Shown: positions 21,942 through 33,338 of the stretch, piece by piece
Position numbering within the stretch: the stretch's first letter is position 1
Layout of the letters: every line of letters starts with the position of its first letter
Source: Bretschneidera sinensis
Lineage: Eukaryota; Streptophyta; Magnoliopsida; Brassicales; Akaniaceae
DNA length: 64,000 nucleotides
Direction of reading: 5' to 3'
Assembly: GCA_023935145.1 (NCBI GenBank)
Contig: CM043703.1
Span: 25,567,727-25,631,726 of the forward strand
Made by a program: the position numbers and the translations under genes
The notes under the pieces: generated by a model
Database searches by the model: none
What the model saw: the letters and a program-made list of their open reading frames with translations, nothing else
Told to the model about the DNA's origin: nothing

Positions 21942-22128
21942 CTCTTCAGATTTTTCAGTTTTCACGCCATTTTTGAAATCCCTAAAGCTTTCTCTCTCTA
22001 GAAAATCCGTGATTTCAGTCTCAAATCTCTCAAAACTACTCCATAGAACCCTTAATTTTATCTCATATCACATCAATTTCAACTTTTCACTGTTGAAAAT
22101 CCATTATTCCCCAGAATCTTTCTCTAAA

Positions 22129-23413
22129 ATGACATTTTTCACAATGTCTGAGAAAATCTGGATTAAAACCAAAGTGGGAGGACCTCACACGCCTACAAGG
22201 CTCCAATCCAAAAAGTCCTTGGCCTCGGACACAAAAGAAAAAGGTTTGGCCGGATCATCAAGCAAGATGGCAAAGGGCGAGCTCGATGAGTCCTTATTTT
22301 GGAACCCCGCCGCCAACAAAACGTATTTCTCCACCATTCGCAACAAGAAAATCATGACGGGTAGATTCGTCGATTTTGATTATATTCGTCATGCGAACTT
22401 TGATATTTTCCATGCTTTTAAGGCCATTAACCTAACCCCACTAGTAACCATACATCAAAAATACTACTTGCCAATTCTATGCCAACTTGGTCAAAATGAG
22501 CCCATTAGCTCTTCGATTTAAGACCAAAGTAATGGGCATAGAATTTGAAGTTAATACCGACCTTTTGGTCAACATCTTGAAGATCCCAGTGGAAGGGGTC
22601 CAATGGAGTTTGGATGGATGGCCAAACAACTTTGACTACGAGAAGACATGCCAGATTATTAGGGGCGACCTTAACTACATCTTTATGCCTACTATATTTC
22701 ACTAATGTAGTGACATGCCCCTAGACTCAAAGTTGTTCAACCTCATCGTGAGTTGGACCATCCACCAATGATTCGAGAGTCTGGGCTATCTTTAGAAGAT
22801 AGATGTGGTATTGATCTGGTGTCTCAAAACATAACACTATTTCAATATCTACCCCATACTGATCGCCAACATGATAAACTGTGAAGCAAACGACTCCGGG
22901 TGCCTTCCCTAAGGGATTTTTATCACCCTGATCCTACAGCATTTCCAAGTCCCCTTACCCGCTTATGAGGCTTAGGACATCAGCCCAAAGGACATCATCA
23001 ACATCTTTTCTTTAAAGAAGATGGGGTACACGATCCAATAGGGTATGATCTACTCTAAGGCTGGGAGGAACACACGGAATGGTGCTGAGGATAATAGCAG
23101 CGAGGAGGATAATGAGGTTCTTGGTGATGCAGCTCCTCCTACTACGATAAAAACTAATGAGCGAGCACCTAGTCCACAACATGGTGGTTATGGTGTTGGT
23201 CATACTGGATACGATGAATTAATTTAGGCTATAACGAGCCTCCAGCTGTTTATATAGTCTGAGTTCCAGAGCTTGAGCTCTTCTATCGATCATATGCATC
23301 GCGACCTCCGCACATTCCGAGATGATTTCAAGTTACACCTAGAGCACATAGAGGGCTCTCTGGCTGAGCTTTGGGATCTTCTTGGAGACGGCTCTGATTC
23401 CCCCGCTCGCTGA
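22129..23413 (+). pseudogene. Element A third ORF (ORF3, env-like position)
   Basis: Begins at ATG 22129 (MTFFTMSEKIW), chosen because the frame further upstream has no ATG. Parts: Lys-rich N-terminus; a region with FDYIRHANFDIFHAF and GIEFEVNTDLLVNIL; a tail with SKAGRNTRNG, an acidic stretch, a Pro-rich linker and a heptad-like C-terminus ending DSPAR (stop 23411-23413). A frameshift lies near 22490, with further stops at 22703 and 23227. Such third ORFs are known in Sireviruses as env-like genes; I see no signal peptide or clear membrane span. Homologous remnants are in B and F. Confidence 0.65.
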
Positions 23414-24117
23414 GCTTTTTTGTTTTATCTTACTATTATGTACGTTTATAGCTCCATGGATTCTTAGCACAGATATTTTTTTTTACATACATTCATATGC
23501 TTGTACTCATTGATTCAGCTTCTGTAAAGCTTATGATGTATGAATGATTATATATAGATGCTCATTTTTAAGTTATTTAGCTTTTTGCTTGTACATTTGC
23601 TTTACTTATAAGCTAAATGGTTGCTTAGATTAAGCACTTGATGTTTCCCTATATGTGGTAACTACTTACACTAGTGTAGACAACTTCTGATTCATCTCGG
23701 GGAGTTTTCCCAATCCTAAATCATGCCTTGTTTTCACATACAAGTTTTTTTTTTACCTTATCTTCATGGTTGTGATATTTTTTTTGCTTATTTTTTGAGT
23801 TTCCATCCCTTTTTTTGCTGTTAACAAAACAAGAGAGAAAAAGGAGAAAAATCAATAAACTGTATGTAAACTTAGAATATAGCATATATTTAGAGGGAGC
23901 ATTACTCCGAACACATTGACGAATGTAATATTATCTTGCATTGATTGATTGGGTTGATATAACTATATATAAACTACGTTTGAATGCTTAACGGGTTGGT
24001 TTTATCCGAAAAATAGAGAAAATTCTGCCCAATTTTTTCCTAAAAAACCCAACACTTAGTTTTTTTAAAAACTATTTTTCTTTCATTAGTTTTGTCATCA
24101 TAAAAAAAAAGGGAGAT
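23414..24117 (+). other. Element A 3' untranslated region with purine tract
   Basis: Non-coding. It includes GGGAGCATTACTCCGAAC at 23895-23912 and ends in AAAAAAAAAGGGAGAT (24102-24117), the plus-strand primer next to the 3' LTR. Confidence 0.65.
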
Positions 24118-25317
24118 TGTTGACCCATATTTGATTTTAATAATGACAAAACACTACTCTAATTACATTAGCAGTTTTATCTAAGTGTTTAAACGGCAAA
24201 AGCATTCAACATAGAAACAAGATACAAGAACCCAACTCGATTCAGATGCCAAGACAAGAAAAATGATCTAGAATAAGCATTAAGATAATTGAAACGATTG
24301 TAAATCTCTCATGTTCAATTACATAGCTTGATCTGTGGTTCAATTTACAAAAGACTTTGACAAAACTAACCATACAAAAGTTACTAAATCAAAAATAGTT
24401 TTGAAATATGAAAAACTGGGTTAAAGGACAACTCAGTCGACTTGCTCCATATACCATTCGACTAGGATATGGGACAGAAGGTTCCCAGTTGACTGGTGTT
24501 GAGGATCCAGTCAACTGGTGCTTAAAACTCAGTCGACTGGTACTCATCTATAGCCTAAAAATTGAAGTTTCTCACTTGACCCAGTCGACTGGTACAAGGA
24601 TCCAGTCGATTGGTACAAGGACCCAGTCGATTGGTAATTAAAAAATATTACCGTTTGAGATGTGAGACTTGAGCATTTAATGCCCAAAACCTACCAAGTC
24701 AGTGTCAAATGACCATATTGATTCAAGGCTATATAAACCCACTTCAATGATCATTTAAAAACATAATAGAACACATTTAATTCATAAGATATCTCATTAA
24801 TTCTCAAAAGCCTTGAAAAATTTATTGTTGAGCCATTCTTCAAGCTTGTTCTTGAAAGAGAGATATTGATCATTTGTAAAAGCACTTATTGCTATCTTTC
24901 TGCTACTTTTTTTACAGCAAATTTCATTTATTGTAAAGGGAAAGAGTTGTAATAACTCTTAGAGTGTTTAGGATTAAACACTTCATTCTAACTTCCGTGA
25001 GGAAGAGAGTGACTTTTGTGAGGAAGAGATTGGTTGTAAGGTTTGTGCAACACCCACTAAGTTGCACAACTAAGGTTTTAGTGGATTGCTTCAAGGAGGC
25101 TCCTTGAAGAGAGTGGACATAAGGTCGAAGAGTTTCGATATTGCCAAACCACTACAAACAAAGTTTGCATATTCTCTTCCTTAAACTCCTTTACTTTCAA
25201 GCAATTTATTTGATTGTATGCTTTGTGTATTTAACTGTTTAAAAACTTGCAAGTAAATTAGAAAAAGTTTTTAAAACCCAATTCACCCCTCATCTTAGGT
25301 TTGAATCTCGGTTTACA
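24118..25317 (+). repeat. 3' LTR of element A, with palindrome array
   Basis: 1200 bp, closely similar to the 5' LTR. Eight array motifs at 24430-24638. Ends TTTACA, followed by CATAC and minus-strand RT of element B. Confidence 0.85.
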
Positions 25318-27000
25318 CATACTTTTTTCCTTTCAAATTGATTTAATTCTTATTGCATAGCATTTATCCAATCAACATCTTTTTTGGCTTCTACAAAAGT
25401 CTTAGGTTCTACTTGAGATGAATAAGCTACACAACTGCAAATATTTTTTATAGAGGATCGAGTTCTTACCTCTTGTGAAGGATCACCAATCACTTAATTG
25501 ATTGGATGATAATTCACATACCTTCAATCTTTAGGAAGACCATCCTCTTGTTGACTTGTAGATGGTTGATCAAGATTGAGAGCATCTATCTCTTGATTTG
25601 TTTGAGGTTAGCTCTCTTTTGGGTCAACAATGGAAGTAGATGTATCCATTCTTAGAATAAAATTTGCATCATCATTAAGAGATACTATTCTACTACTAAT
25701 AGGGCTAGACTCATCAAATGCAACATGTACAGATTCTTCAACCACTAGAGTTCTTTTGTTAAAGACTCTATAAGCTTTACTAGAGATTAAATATCTTAAG
25801 AATATCACTTCATTGGTCTTTGAGTCAAATTTACCTAAATTAGTTTTTTTTTGTTATTTAGGATGAAGCATTTACAGCCAAAAGCACGAAAATAAGAGAT
25901 ATTAAGCTTTCTATAGTTCATATGGAGTTTTATCAAGTATAAACCTAATTAATACTCTATTTAAAACATAGCGCAAAGTATCTATGGCTTTTACCCAAAA
26001 GTATTTTGGTAAACTATTTTCACAAAGTATGGTTCTAGCAAATTCTTCTAGAACTCTATTTTTCCTCTTGACAATTCTATTTTGTTGAAGAGTTCTAGAT
26101 GCTGAAAAATTGTGATCAATTCCATTTTCATCACAAAATTTTGAAAAACTTTGGTTTTCAAATTCTATTTCATGATCACTTCTAATACTTGAAATAGAAA
26201 TTCCTTTTTCATTTTGAACCTTCTTGTAATAGTTCACAAATCCTTTATAGGCTTCATCTTTGTAAGCAATAAAAGTAACAAAGGTATATCTTAAATAATC
26301 ATCAACAATAACAAGAGCATATTGATGGCCACCTGGACTAATGGTGCTTGTTGGACTAAACAAGTCTATATGCAAAAGTTCCAATGGTCTAGAGGTTGAG
26401 ATTACATTTTTTGATTTAAAAGACTAGTTTGTTTTCCCATTTGACAAGCATCACAAACTTTATCTTTTTCAAATTTGATTTTCGGAAGTCCAACAACTAA
26501 ATCTTTTCTTGAAAGAATTTTAAGAAAATCCATGTTCACATGATTAAATCTTCTATGCCATAGCCATGGGTTTTCACTAAAAGCGGGAAAATATTTTTCA
26601 TTTTCCAAATGTAAAGATTTTAAATCAACTAGATAGACATTGTCATGTCTATGGCCAACAAACTTGATCTTGTTACTCTTGATGTCTATTACTAGACAAT
26701 GAGAGGATTCAAATATAACTTTGTTGCTTTTGTCACATAGTTTACTAATACTAAGTAAATTTGGCTTAAGGCCTTGCACATATAAAATATGGGAAATGGT
26801 TGAGGAATCATTACCCACTTTGCCATGCCTGATAATCTTTATCTTTGTGTTATCTCCAATGCTGATATGTCTGCCATCACTTAGAGTTAGTTCTTTGAAC
26901 ATGTTTTGATCACCGATCATGTGCTTTGAGCATCCACTTTCATGCTACTAATAGTTACCTTTTTCCTTGGTGTAGAGACATATCTACATTACACAAGGAT
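25318..27000 (-). pseudogene. pol: Element B pol (protease, integrase, start of RT)
   Basis: Minus-strand Copia pol, interrupted on its 3' side by element A. ORF 26920-26402 covers the protease end (MIGDQNMFKELTLSDG) and pre-integrase zinc region (WHRRFNHVNMDFL, CDACQMGKQT). ORF 26384-25911 holds the integrase core (VIVDDYLRYTF, RTLQQNR). ORF 25808-25608 is the linker to RT (LVVEESVHVAF). RT continues at 15140-15017. The protease DSG motif region near 26935 is degraded. Not functional. Confidence 0.8.
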
Positions 27001-27399
27001 ATACAATTGCACTTTTAAGTACCTAAAATTTCTTGGGTCCTGTGGGGTTAGTCCTAAAAAATACGGATCTTTTAGGGACCCATACTTTCTTAACATTATA
27101 AGGTACTCTATAATTGTATACATGTTGATGATGCATGGTTTTAGGATGATAGTTATTGAAGCTTCTAGGATTTTTTGAATATGTATGCCTATAGTTCCTT
27201 GGATAAGTATTCCTAGGATACATGTTTCTAGCATGAGAGTTATGAACATACTTGTTATCTCTAGGATATGCATGATGGTAACTTCTAGGATGTGCATTTG
27301 TAGCATGTAAGTTATGAACATGCATGTTATCTCTAGGATATGCATGATGGTAACTTCTAAGATGTGCATTTCTAGCATGTGCATTCCTTGCATGATTGT
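27001..27399 (-). pseudogene. Element B gag His/Asn-rich repeat tail
   Basis: Minus-strand frame made of repeated units such as HPRSYHHAYPRDN and NAHARNAH, ending with the conserved VPYNVKKVWVPK stretch. It equals the gag tail of A (17960-18330) and F (53235-53640), with one more YHHAYPRDN unit than A. At 27400 the sequence changes to the inverted block. Confidence 0.7.
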
Positions 27400-27404
27400 G
27401 ATTG

Positions 27405-28112
27405 TCCAACAACAAACAAACCATATAAGAGCTTCAAAAAGAAAGCCATGATTGCAACCACATGGAGTGATGATGAAGAAGAAGAATCTTTGAACAATGA
27501 TGTTGGATATGAGGAGATTGCCAATCTTTGCTTAATGACAATCGATGATGAAAATGAGGTACCAAATTCTTTCCCTTCTAATAATAATAATATTGTTAGT
27601 AGTAGTGAAGAATTAATTGAGGAAATTAATGAAATGCATGATGAATTTAAGAAATTCGATTCTAGAAATATTGCTCTCAAGAAGGAAGTCTCATCTCTTT
27701 CAAAAGAGATGGAAGGTCTAAAGGAAGAAAAAGAAAAACTATCTTCCATGCTTTATAACTCATCACAAGATTTTTTTTTAAATGAAATGATATTTTAAAA
27801 AAGAAAGTAATGGAATTGAATAGAACTATATCTAGACTTATTCTTGGAAAAGAAAAACTAGATGAAGTGCTATCTTGCCAAAGGTTGAATGGAGGAAAAT
27901 CCAGCTTGGATTATTCTCCATTAGGCAAACAAAAGTCAAAAGAGACTTTGTTCATGAAAGCAATATGTGTGGATGAACCCTCAACCTCCAATGCCACTAG
28001 CAAGATTAAAAGTACTCCTTCAATGTATGCTAGTAGGCCCAAGAATGCAAGTTTAAATTCAAATGCTAAGAATTCTAATGCAAATGCTAGAGATAAAAAT
28101 CTTAGAAATATA
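27405..28112 (+). pseudogene. Inverted gag-spacer block inside element B
   Basis: This 0.7-kb block encodes, on the plus strand, the part of gag after the zinc knuckle: PYKSFKKKAM, an acidic linker, the coiled-coil-like LKKEVSSLSKEMEGLKEEK and KSTPSMYAS. Everything around it in B is minus-strand, so the block is inverted in place. The zinc knuckle and its preceding basic linker, which should sit between TKRFH (28125) and PYKSF, are missing, so about 100 bp were lost at a breakpoint. It is not a separate host gene. Confidence 0.75.
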
Positions 28113-28117
28113 TATGA

Positions 28118-28920
28118 AACCTTTTGGTGATTAAGGTCATTTCACCATCTTTTTCGTTGCTCTCATTCTCTTCTTCTTTTTCTTCCTCTTTGTTGCTTGT
28201 AAAGGCTTTGAGAGCAATCAATTTCTTATTTTTCTCATCATCATTGACAACAGGATTCATTTCTTCAATCTCATATGCCAATAGTGATCCGAGAAGCATT
28301 TCAACATCAAGCTTGTCGAGATATGTGGTCTCCGTTATGGTTGTCTTATTTGCTTTCCAAGTAGTTCGCAAAGCAAAGATCTTAATATCTTCCTTGTTAG
28401 TTCAAACTCCTCAATGTTCCTACCAAGAAGTTTTAGATCGTTAACAATAGTGGTAAAACGTGAGTGCATTTGAGAAATTGTTTCGTTATGAGACATTTTG
28501 AAAGATTCATACTCGGACACTAGCATATAGATTTTTTATTTTTTAACTTTGCTAGTACCCTTTATATGTAATTTGTAGTTTGTCCTAAATCTCCTTAGCC
28601 GAAACACACGCAAAAACTTTATTGTACTCAGAAATATCTAAAGCACAATATAACATACTAGTGGCTCTACTATTTAGAGACATCATTCTACAATCTTCTT
28701 CATTAAACTCAGTTTTGAGTTTAGGTATTGTATGACTAATTTCTTCAATAGTTATTTTCTTTATAGGAATTCTAGGTCTTTCCTCTATGACTCTCCATAA
28801 ATTATAATCTTGTCATTCGATAAAGATTTTCATTCTAGTTTTCCAGTAGTTATAGTTTGAGCCATTGAACAAAGGAGGTCTAGCATAGGAATGACCTTCG
28901 GTATAGCTATTAGACACCAT
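28118..28920 (-). pseudogene. gag: Element B gag, N-terminal part
   Basis: Starts at minus-strand ATG 28920-28918 (MVSNSYTEGHS) and shows the same UBN2-like region as A, with DCRMMSLNSR, ISQMHSRFTTIV and LLGSLLAYEIEEMNP. Stops and a frameshift near 28370 break it. It ends at TKRFH, just at the right breakpoint of the inverted block. Confidence 0.75.
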
Positions 28921-28961
28921 TAGATCAACTCAAAGATTTTAAGCCTGAAATTGAGTACGCA

Positions 28962-28973
28962 GCTCTGATACCA
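28962..28973 (-). promoter_or_regulatory. Primer binding site of element B (initiator tRNA-Met)
   Basis: Minus strand TGGTATCAGAGC, two bases from the LTR end at 28976. Confidence 0.8.
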
Positions 28974-28975
28974 AT

Positions 28976-29996
28976 TGTAAACCAAGGTACAAACACAAGA
29001 GGGGGTGAATTAGGTTTTAAAAACTTTTTGCTAATTAACATAACAAGTTTTTAACAATTTAATTAAGCAAGGCACATAACAAATAATATGCTTGAATTTA
29101 AATGAGTAAAAGAAGAGAATATGAAAACTCTGTTTATCGTGGTTCGGTAATATCAAAATCTCTCCGACCCTACGTTCATTCTCTTCAAGGAACCTCCTTG
29201 AAGTATTCCACTAAATGTAGTCGAGCAACTTCACGGGTGTTGCACAAACCTTACAAACAATCTCTTCCACAGGAAGTTACAAAGAAGCATTTAATCCTAA
29301 ACACTCTAAGAGATACACCAACTCTTTCTCCTTACAATGAATGATATTAAATGTAAAAGAGAGTTAGAGAGGTAGCAATGAATGTTTTACAAGATGAAGA
29401 TTATCTCTCTTTCAAGAACAAGCTTAAAGAATAGCTTACAATAAATTTTTCAAGGCTTTTGAGAGTATTAATGAGCTATGAATCAAATTGAATGTTCTTT
29501 CTTCATGTTTAAATGCTCATTGATGGGGGTTTATATAGCATTGGACTTATATAGCCGTTAGACACTGATTTGATAGGTTTGGAGCATTAAATACTTAAGT
29601 CATGCATCTCAAACTGTCATATTTTTTAATTACCAGCCGACTGAGTCCTTGTACCAGTCGACTGGGTCAAGTGAAAAAATGTTCACTTTTAGGCTTAGGG
29701 AGAGTACCAGTCGACTGGGTCATATGACCAGTCAACTATGTGAAGTTACTAGTCGATTAGGTCCTATTACCAGTCAATTGAGAACTTATTATCCTTTTTG
29801 CCAGTCGATTGGTTCAGAGACTCGGTCGACTGGTTCAGAGACTCAGTCGACTAGATTGTCCAAAACCCCAGTTTTTAGTTTTTAAAATAATTTTTGACTT
29901 AGAAACATTTTTCGTATTTTGTTTTGTCAAAACTTTTTGCAAAATAAATTTTAGTTCAAGCTAAATAATTGAAATTAGAGATTTACAATGTGATAT
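28976..29996 (-). repeat. 5' LTR of element B, truncated, with palindrome array
   Basis: Matches the B 3' LTR from its 3' end up to the sequence at about 9065, then stops at 29996; roughly the first 175 bp of the LTR are missing. Nine array motifs at 29633-29855. Beyond 29996 the sequence belongs to tandem-duplication copy 2. Confidence 0.8.
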
Positions 29997-30509
29997 CAAT
30001 AATACAAAGACTTGTTACCTAATCTTTCTTTTATTTTAACACGGATAATGTTGATTAGGGGCAAAAGTAATCTCTTATTAGGTGGAGCCTGGATTCTTCT
30101 AGATAAAAGGATGGAGTTCTCAGCTCTGTCCGTTTATTTGAAATCTTCCTTAATTTGGGTTCTTTACCCATCAAGTACACATAATTGGACTCAGCTTTAA
30201 AGAGAGTTTCAAGTTTAACTCCCAAATTTGAATTGATCCAATGGATTAACCTCTCAATTCTTGTCTAACAAATTTTCAGCATAAACGCCTTCTAATGAAA
30301 ATCTTCAGTAAATAGGACTTGCAACAATTACATAAACTAACAAATTAATTTTAATAATACTGTTTTTATTTATTCATTTAATGTGAAAGTACCTGAACAA
30401 CATATGCCAGTCAACATACACAAACAAAATATTTGTGGTATTTTCTTAAGGACCAAGAAAAGGGACAAATTCATACCGTCATAATTATCTCATCATTATG
30501 CGACAATTA

Positions 30510-31980
30510 TTGTAATCCTTTTGGACCACTTTTATAGCCAAAATACTTTTCTAGTCATTGTTTTGTTAGAAAGATACCGAGAGAGAGTGAGACAGATTCA
30601 ACAAAGAAATCTTGACACTGTGAAAAATCAATAATTGAGAAATTCAACAAAGAAATCTGAACACTGAGAAAAATCAAATTATTTTTAATTGCCGTCTTCG
30701 ACTTTCACCTTCAATCTTAAGTCAAGTCAACTTCATTTACTTGAAGAGCTTATATAGCTATCTAGACTATGTGTACACTTTTCGATCTGTTATGAGATTT
30801 TTTTTTTTATTTGACACTGGAATAATTAGAGATATATTATATAACTATATATTTTATTTTTAAATAAAAATAAAATATATATTTTTTTTTCGTATTATTT
30901 AATGGTGAGATGAACCCTCGTACCATATATTTCTTGAATTCGATTTGTGGAAGTTTTAACATTTCAAAATACGAATTAATAAGATCACGTCACGTAAATG
31001 TAAAATGATTTTTTTCCTAATCTTTTCGTATTATAGATAAAGTTCTTTCGTGTTACTAATGAATATTCAAAAAATTATCAATAAAATTTTCAAAATAGAA
31101 AATATCAAAACTTATTATTACCGTCAAACGTTTTCGTATTAATACTGATTAAATAAATATTTAATTGTTGCATTTTTTTGTAAAAAAATAAATGAATTGT
31201 TGTATCTAAAAAGAGTAAAAAAAAAAAAGAAAAACAACAGGCTATAAGGTCTAATTTGTGACGGAATTGACATGACAATGGGCTTATGCTGCTATTAGTA
31301 AAAATGACTAGTAGTAGTACTAATGTGGGTCTCAAATGACATGAGTCATTTGGTCAATTTATATAATTTAAATTAACAAAAGCCATCTATTATTTGAAAC
31401 CTTTAATCATAATTATATAGTTTAATAGTTGTGGTAATTTTCAAACCATTAGCCGACGTTGTATTTTCTTTCAACATTGTCATGGTAATTTTCTCCCATG
31501 TTTGGCCATTTGTTTACCTACCTTAGCCGAAGGCGCCTTATATATGTATATATTAATTCGACGTGGTTGTGACGCTTGACAATGTTTAGTTTCTAGATCT
31601 CTACTATAAAAAATATTTAGATTTCTTTTAAGGTTTTGAGTAATTTACGATAACGGTATATATATAAAAAATATTTGTGCCTCGTTCAAGTGTTAAAAGG
31701 ATTTATGGATTAAAGGCATCTCTTATCATTAAATATTGCCTGAAAAAGAGAGATTTAAATTTATACTTTAAGTGGTACATTGAGAAAATAAAATTAGTTG
31801 CTTTGTCTTTAAACAAAGCACTTTAAAAATTATCACACATTGTAGTAAAATAATCACATTTAATAACTATAATACGTAGTAATCTAGTTTAACAAAAAAA
31901 AAAAATACTAGTCCAATATAAATATGACAATTTTTGTGTTTTAGTTTAAGACAAGGCACAATAATTAACAAGAGATTATT
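30510..31980. other. AT-rich intergenic DNA with a short tandem repeat
   Basis: No gene recognised. A 46-bp unit beginning ATTCAACAAAGAAATCT occurs twice in tandem at 30596-30641 and 30642-30678. An inverted relative of the repeat at 2740-2830 lies at about 30880-30960. Confidence 0.5.
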
Positions 31981-32156
31981 ACCTGTATCGGGTGTAAAAA
32001 TTTTTTTACACTGAAATGAAAATTTAATTGGTATTTTTTTGAAATTTCACTGATAACGTTAATTAAGTATGTATGAACATTACTAATAAATTTCTCTAAA
32101 ATTACCAATCAAATTTTCATTTCGATGTAAAAATGAATTTTACATTCGATGCAGAC
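31981..32156. mobile_element. Fold-back MITE upstream of the MYB gene
   Basis: About 53-bp terminal inverted repeats: the left arm begins ACCTGTATCGGGTGTAAAAA and ends GAAAATTTAATTGGTA; the right arm is its near complement and ends CATTCGATGCAGAC. The interior is about 70 bp. The inverted similarity may extend a few bases outward on both sides. Confidence 0.65.
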
Positions 32157-32675
32157 AAAAATTTCTCATAATCGACTATTTTATATATTGTTAGAGTTGG
32201 TGCATACTTAACGGGTTTAGATTTATAGATAAAAATTTTATTAATAATTTTTGTAAATTATAAAGTAACTCCATTGTAATACAAAGGGACTGAAAAAAAA
32301 TTGCATTTTACATCTATGTGGTGCCTTCTCATTAGCCAAGGCTGTAAAACGTTTATTTTGCTATACCAAGGGATGTTGACTTACCCCTAACCTTTTGAAT
32401 TTTATGAGATGCCATGAAATTAATTAAGTTGCTAGGGAACCATTCAAATTTTATGACTGACGTCGTTTGATCTCATACGTATGTACACCATCAATTAAGA
32501 TGGGTCCACACCACTAATTGCAGGATCATTATATTCATGACCATCTTCCTGTACCATGTTCCGTGTGGGAAGAATTCCTTACTCGGTCTAGTCAAGACTT
32601 TTTCATAAATAAATAAAAAGAAAGAAAAAAGAGAATGAGAGGAAAAAGTCCAAAAAGAGATGGCGGATTATTAAT

Positions 32676-32971
32676 ATGAAAATTGCAAAATTAACTTTAT
32701 AGTTTAGCAAACTATAGTTTTATTATTTTATATTAAAAGTATATTAATACACTATTAAACTTTAATTATAATTAGTTTAGATTGGTAAAAAAAATCTCAT
32801 AATGATCATTTATAAATAATTGAATGTTAACAAACTAAAACGTACTCTATTCACATGATTTTTATAAGACTTGCTGTTGTTAAGATTAAGGGTGCATTAA
32901 TGTATTTTTAATATAAAACAATACAATTATAGTTTACAACAAACTGTAGGGGTATTTTTATAATTTTTCAT
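32676..32971. mobile_element. MITE in the MYB upstream region, about 75-bp inverted repeats
   Basis: Left arm from ATGAAAATTGCAAAATTAAC to TTAATACAC pairs with the right arm from GTGCATTAATG to ATAATTTTTCAT over about 75 bp with scattered mismatches. Length 296 bp. The right end is 367 bp before the MYB start codon, so it probably lies in the promoter. Flanking TTAAT/TAATAAT sequence is too simple to fix a target duplication. Confidence 0.7.
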
Positions 32972-33198
32972 TAATAATTATACAAGTAGTGATTAAGAAT
33001 AGTAATTATTAACAGTAATATGAGATTATTATAAATAATTACTAAGATTATGGTAGATTCTGTAGTAAGAAGGACAAATAAGAAAATCCTGGTCTCCTGG
33101 TGTGCCATTTCTAAATTTCCCCATTATTCTATACATAAAGTTGCATCTCCCATTCCACTTTTTTGAATTCTTGACACCCTTACCCTCCTTCTCCAGCT

Positions 33199-33215
33199 AT
33201 TATATATATAAAAAA
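33199..33215 (+). promoter_or_regulatory. Likely TATA box of the MYB gene
   Basis: TATATATATATAAAAAAG lies about 125-140 bp before the start codon in a C/T-rich setting, and is followed by CTCTCTCGATCACTCC. This fits a core promoter with a 5' leader of about 100 bp. A second TTTTATATAAC lies at 33241-33251. Confidence 0.5.
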
Positions 33216-33338
33216 GATTAGTGTCTCTCTCGATCACTCCTTTTTATATAACAATATCATCAAGGGATCGATATATAAGAAGATAGCTAGCTGGAGAAGC
33301 TAAGAAAGCAAACATAACATTTAAAGAAAAAATCAAAG

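Larger units (their letters stand above)
15141..25317 (+). mobile_element. Element A: complete Sirevirus-like Copia LTR retrotransposon, decayed
   Basis: 10,177 bp, the most complete copy. LTRs 15141-16338 and 24118-25317 (1198 and 1200 bp) both start TGTTGACCCATATTTG and end GGYTTACA. Initiator tRNA-Met PBS at 16341-16352; purine tract AAAAAAAAAGGGAGAT before the 3' LTR. Order gag, protease, integrase, RT, RNase H (Copia), internal palindrome array, third ORF. Flanks CATAT and CATAC are a 5-bp target duplication with one change, inside the RT of element B. All frames contain stops, so it is not autonomous now. Confidence 0.9.
8068..29996 (-). mobile_element. Element B: Sirevirus-like Copia LTR retrotransposon, fragmented host of elements D and A
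   Basis: On the minus strand the parts run from right to left: truncated 5' LTR (28976-29996), PBS (28962-28973), gag (28920-28118), an inverted gag-spacer block (27405-28112), His/Asn-rich tail, protease, integrase and partial RT (27000-25318), [element A], RT fragment (15140-15017), [element D], third-ORF remnant (10479-9936), purine tract (9253-9242) and 3' LTR (9241-8068). RNase H, the internal palindrome array and the start of the third ORF are missing at the D junction. Without its two guests B would be about 7.2 kb. Confidence 0.8.
7433..30510. repeat. Tandem segmental duplication, copy 2, split by nested retrotransposons
   Basis: Copy 2 begins with a match to 1640-2170, is interrupted at 8068-29996 by the retroelement nest, and resumes with blocks matching 3090-3550, 5361-5395 and 7270-7430. 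Without the nest it would be only about 1.2 kb, so it has also lost DNA or lacks insertions found in copy 1. The match level looks moderate, implying an old event. Confidence 0.6.

Noticed and set aside
27379..28130. Plus-strand ORFs of 139 and 106 codons that look like a host coiled-coil gene
   Set aside because: They match the gag spacer of elements A and F; it is an inverted block of element B.
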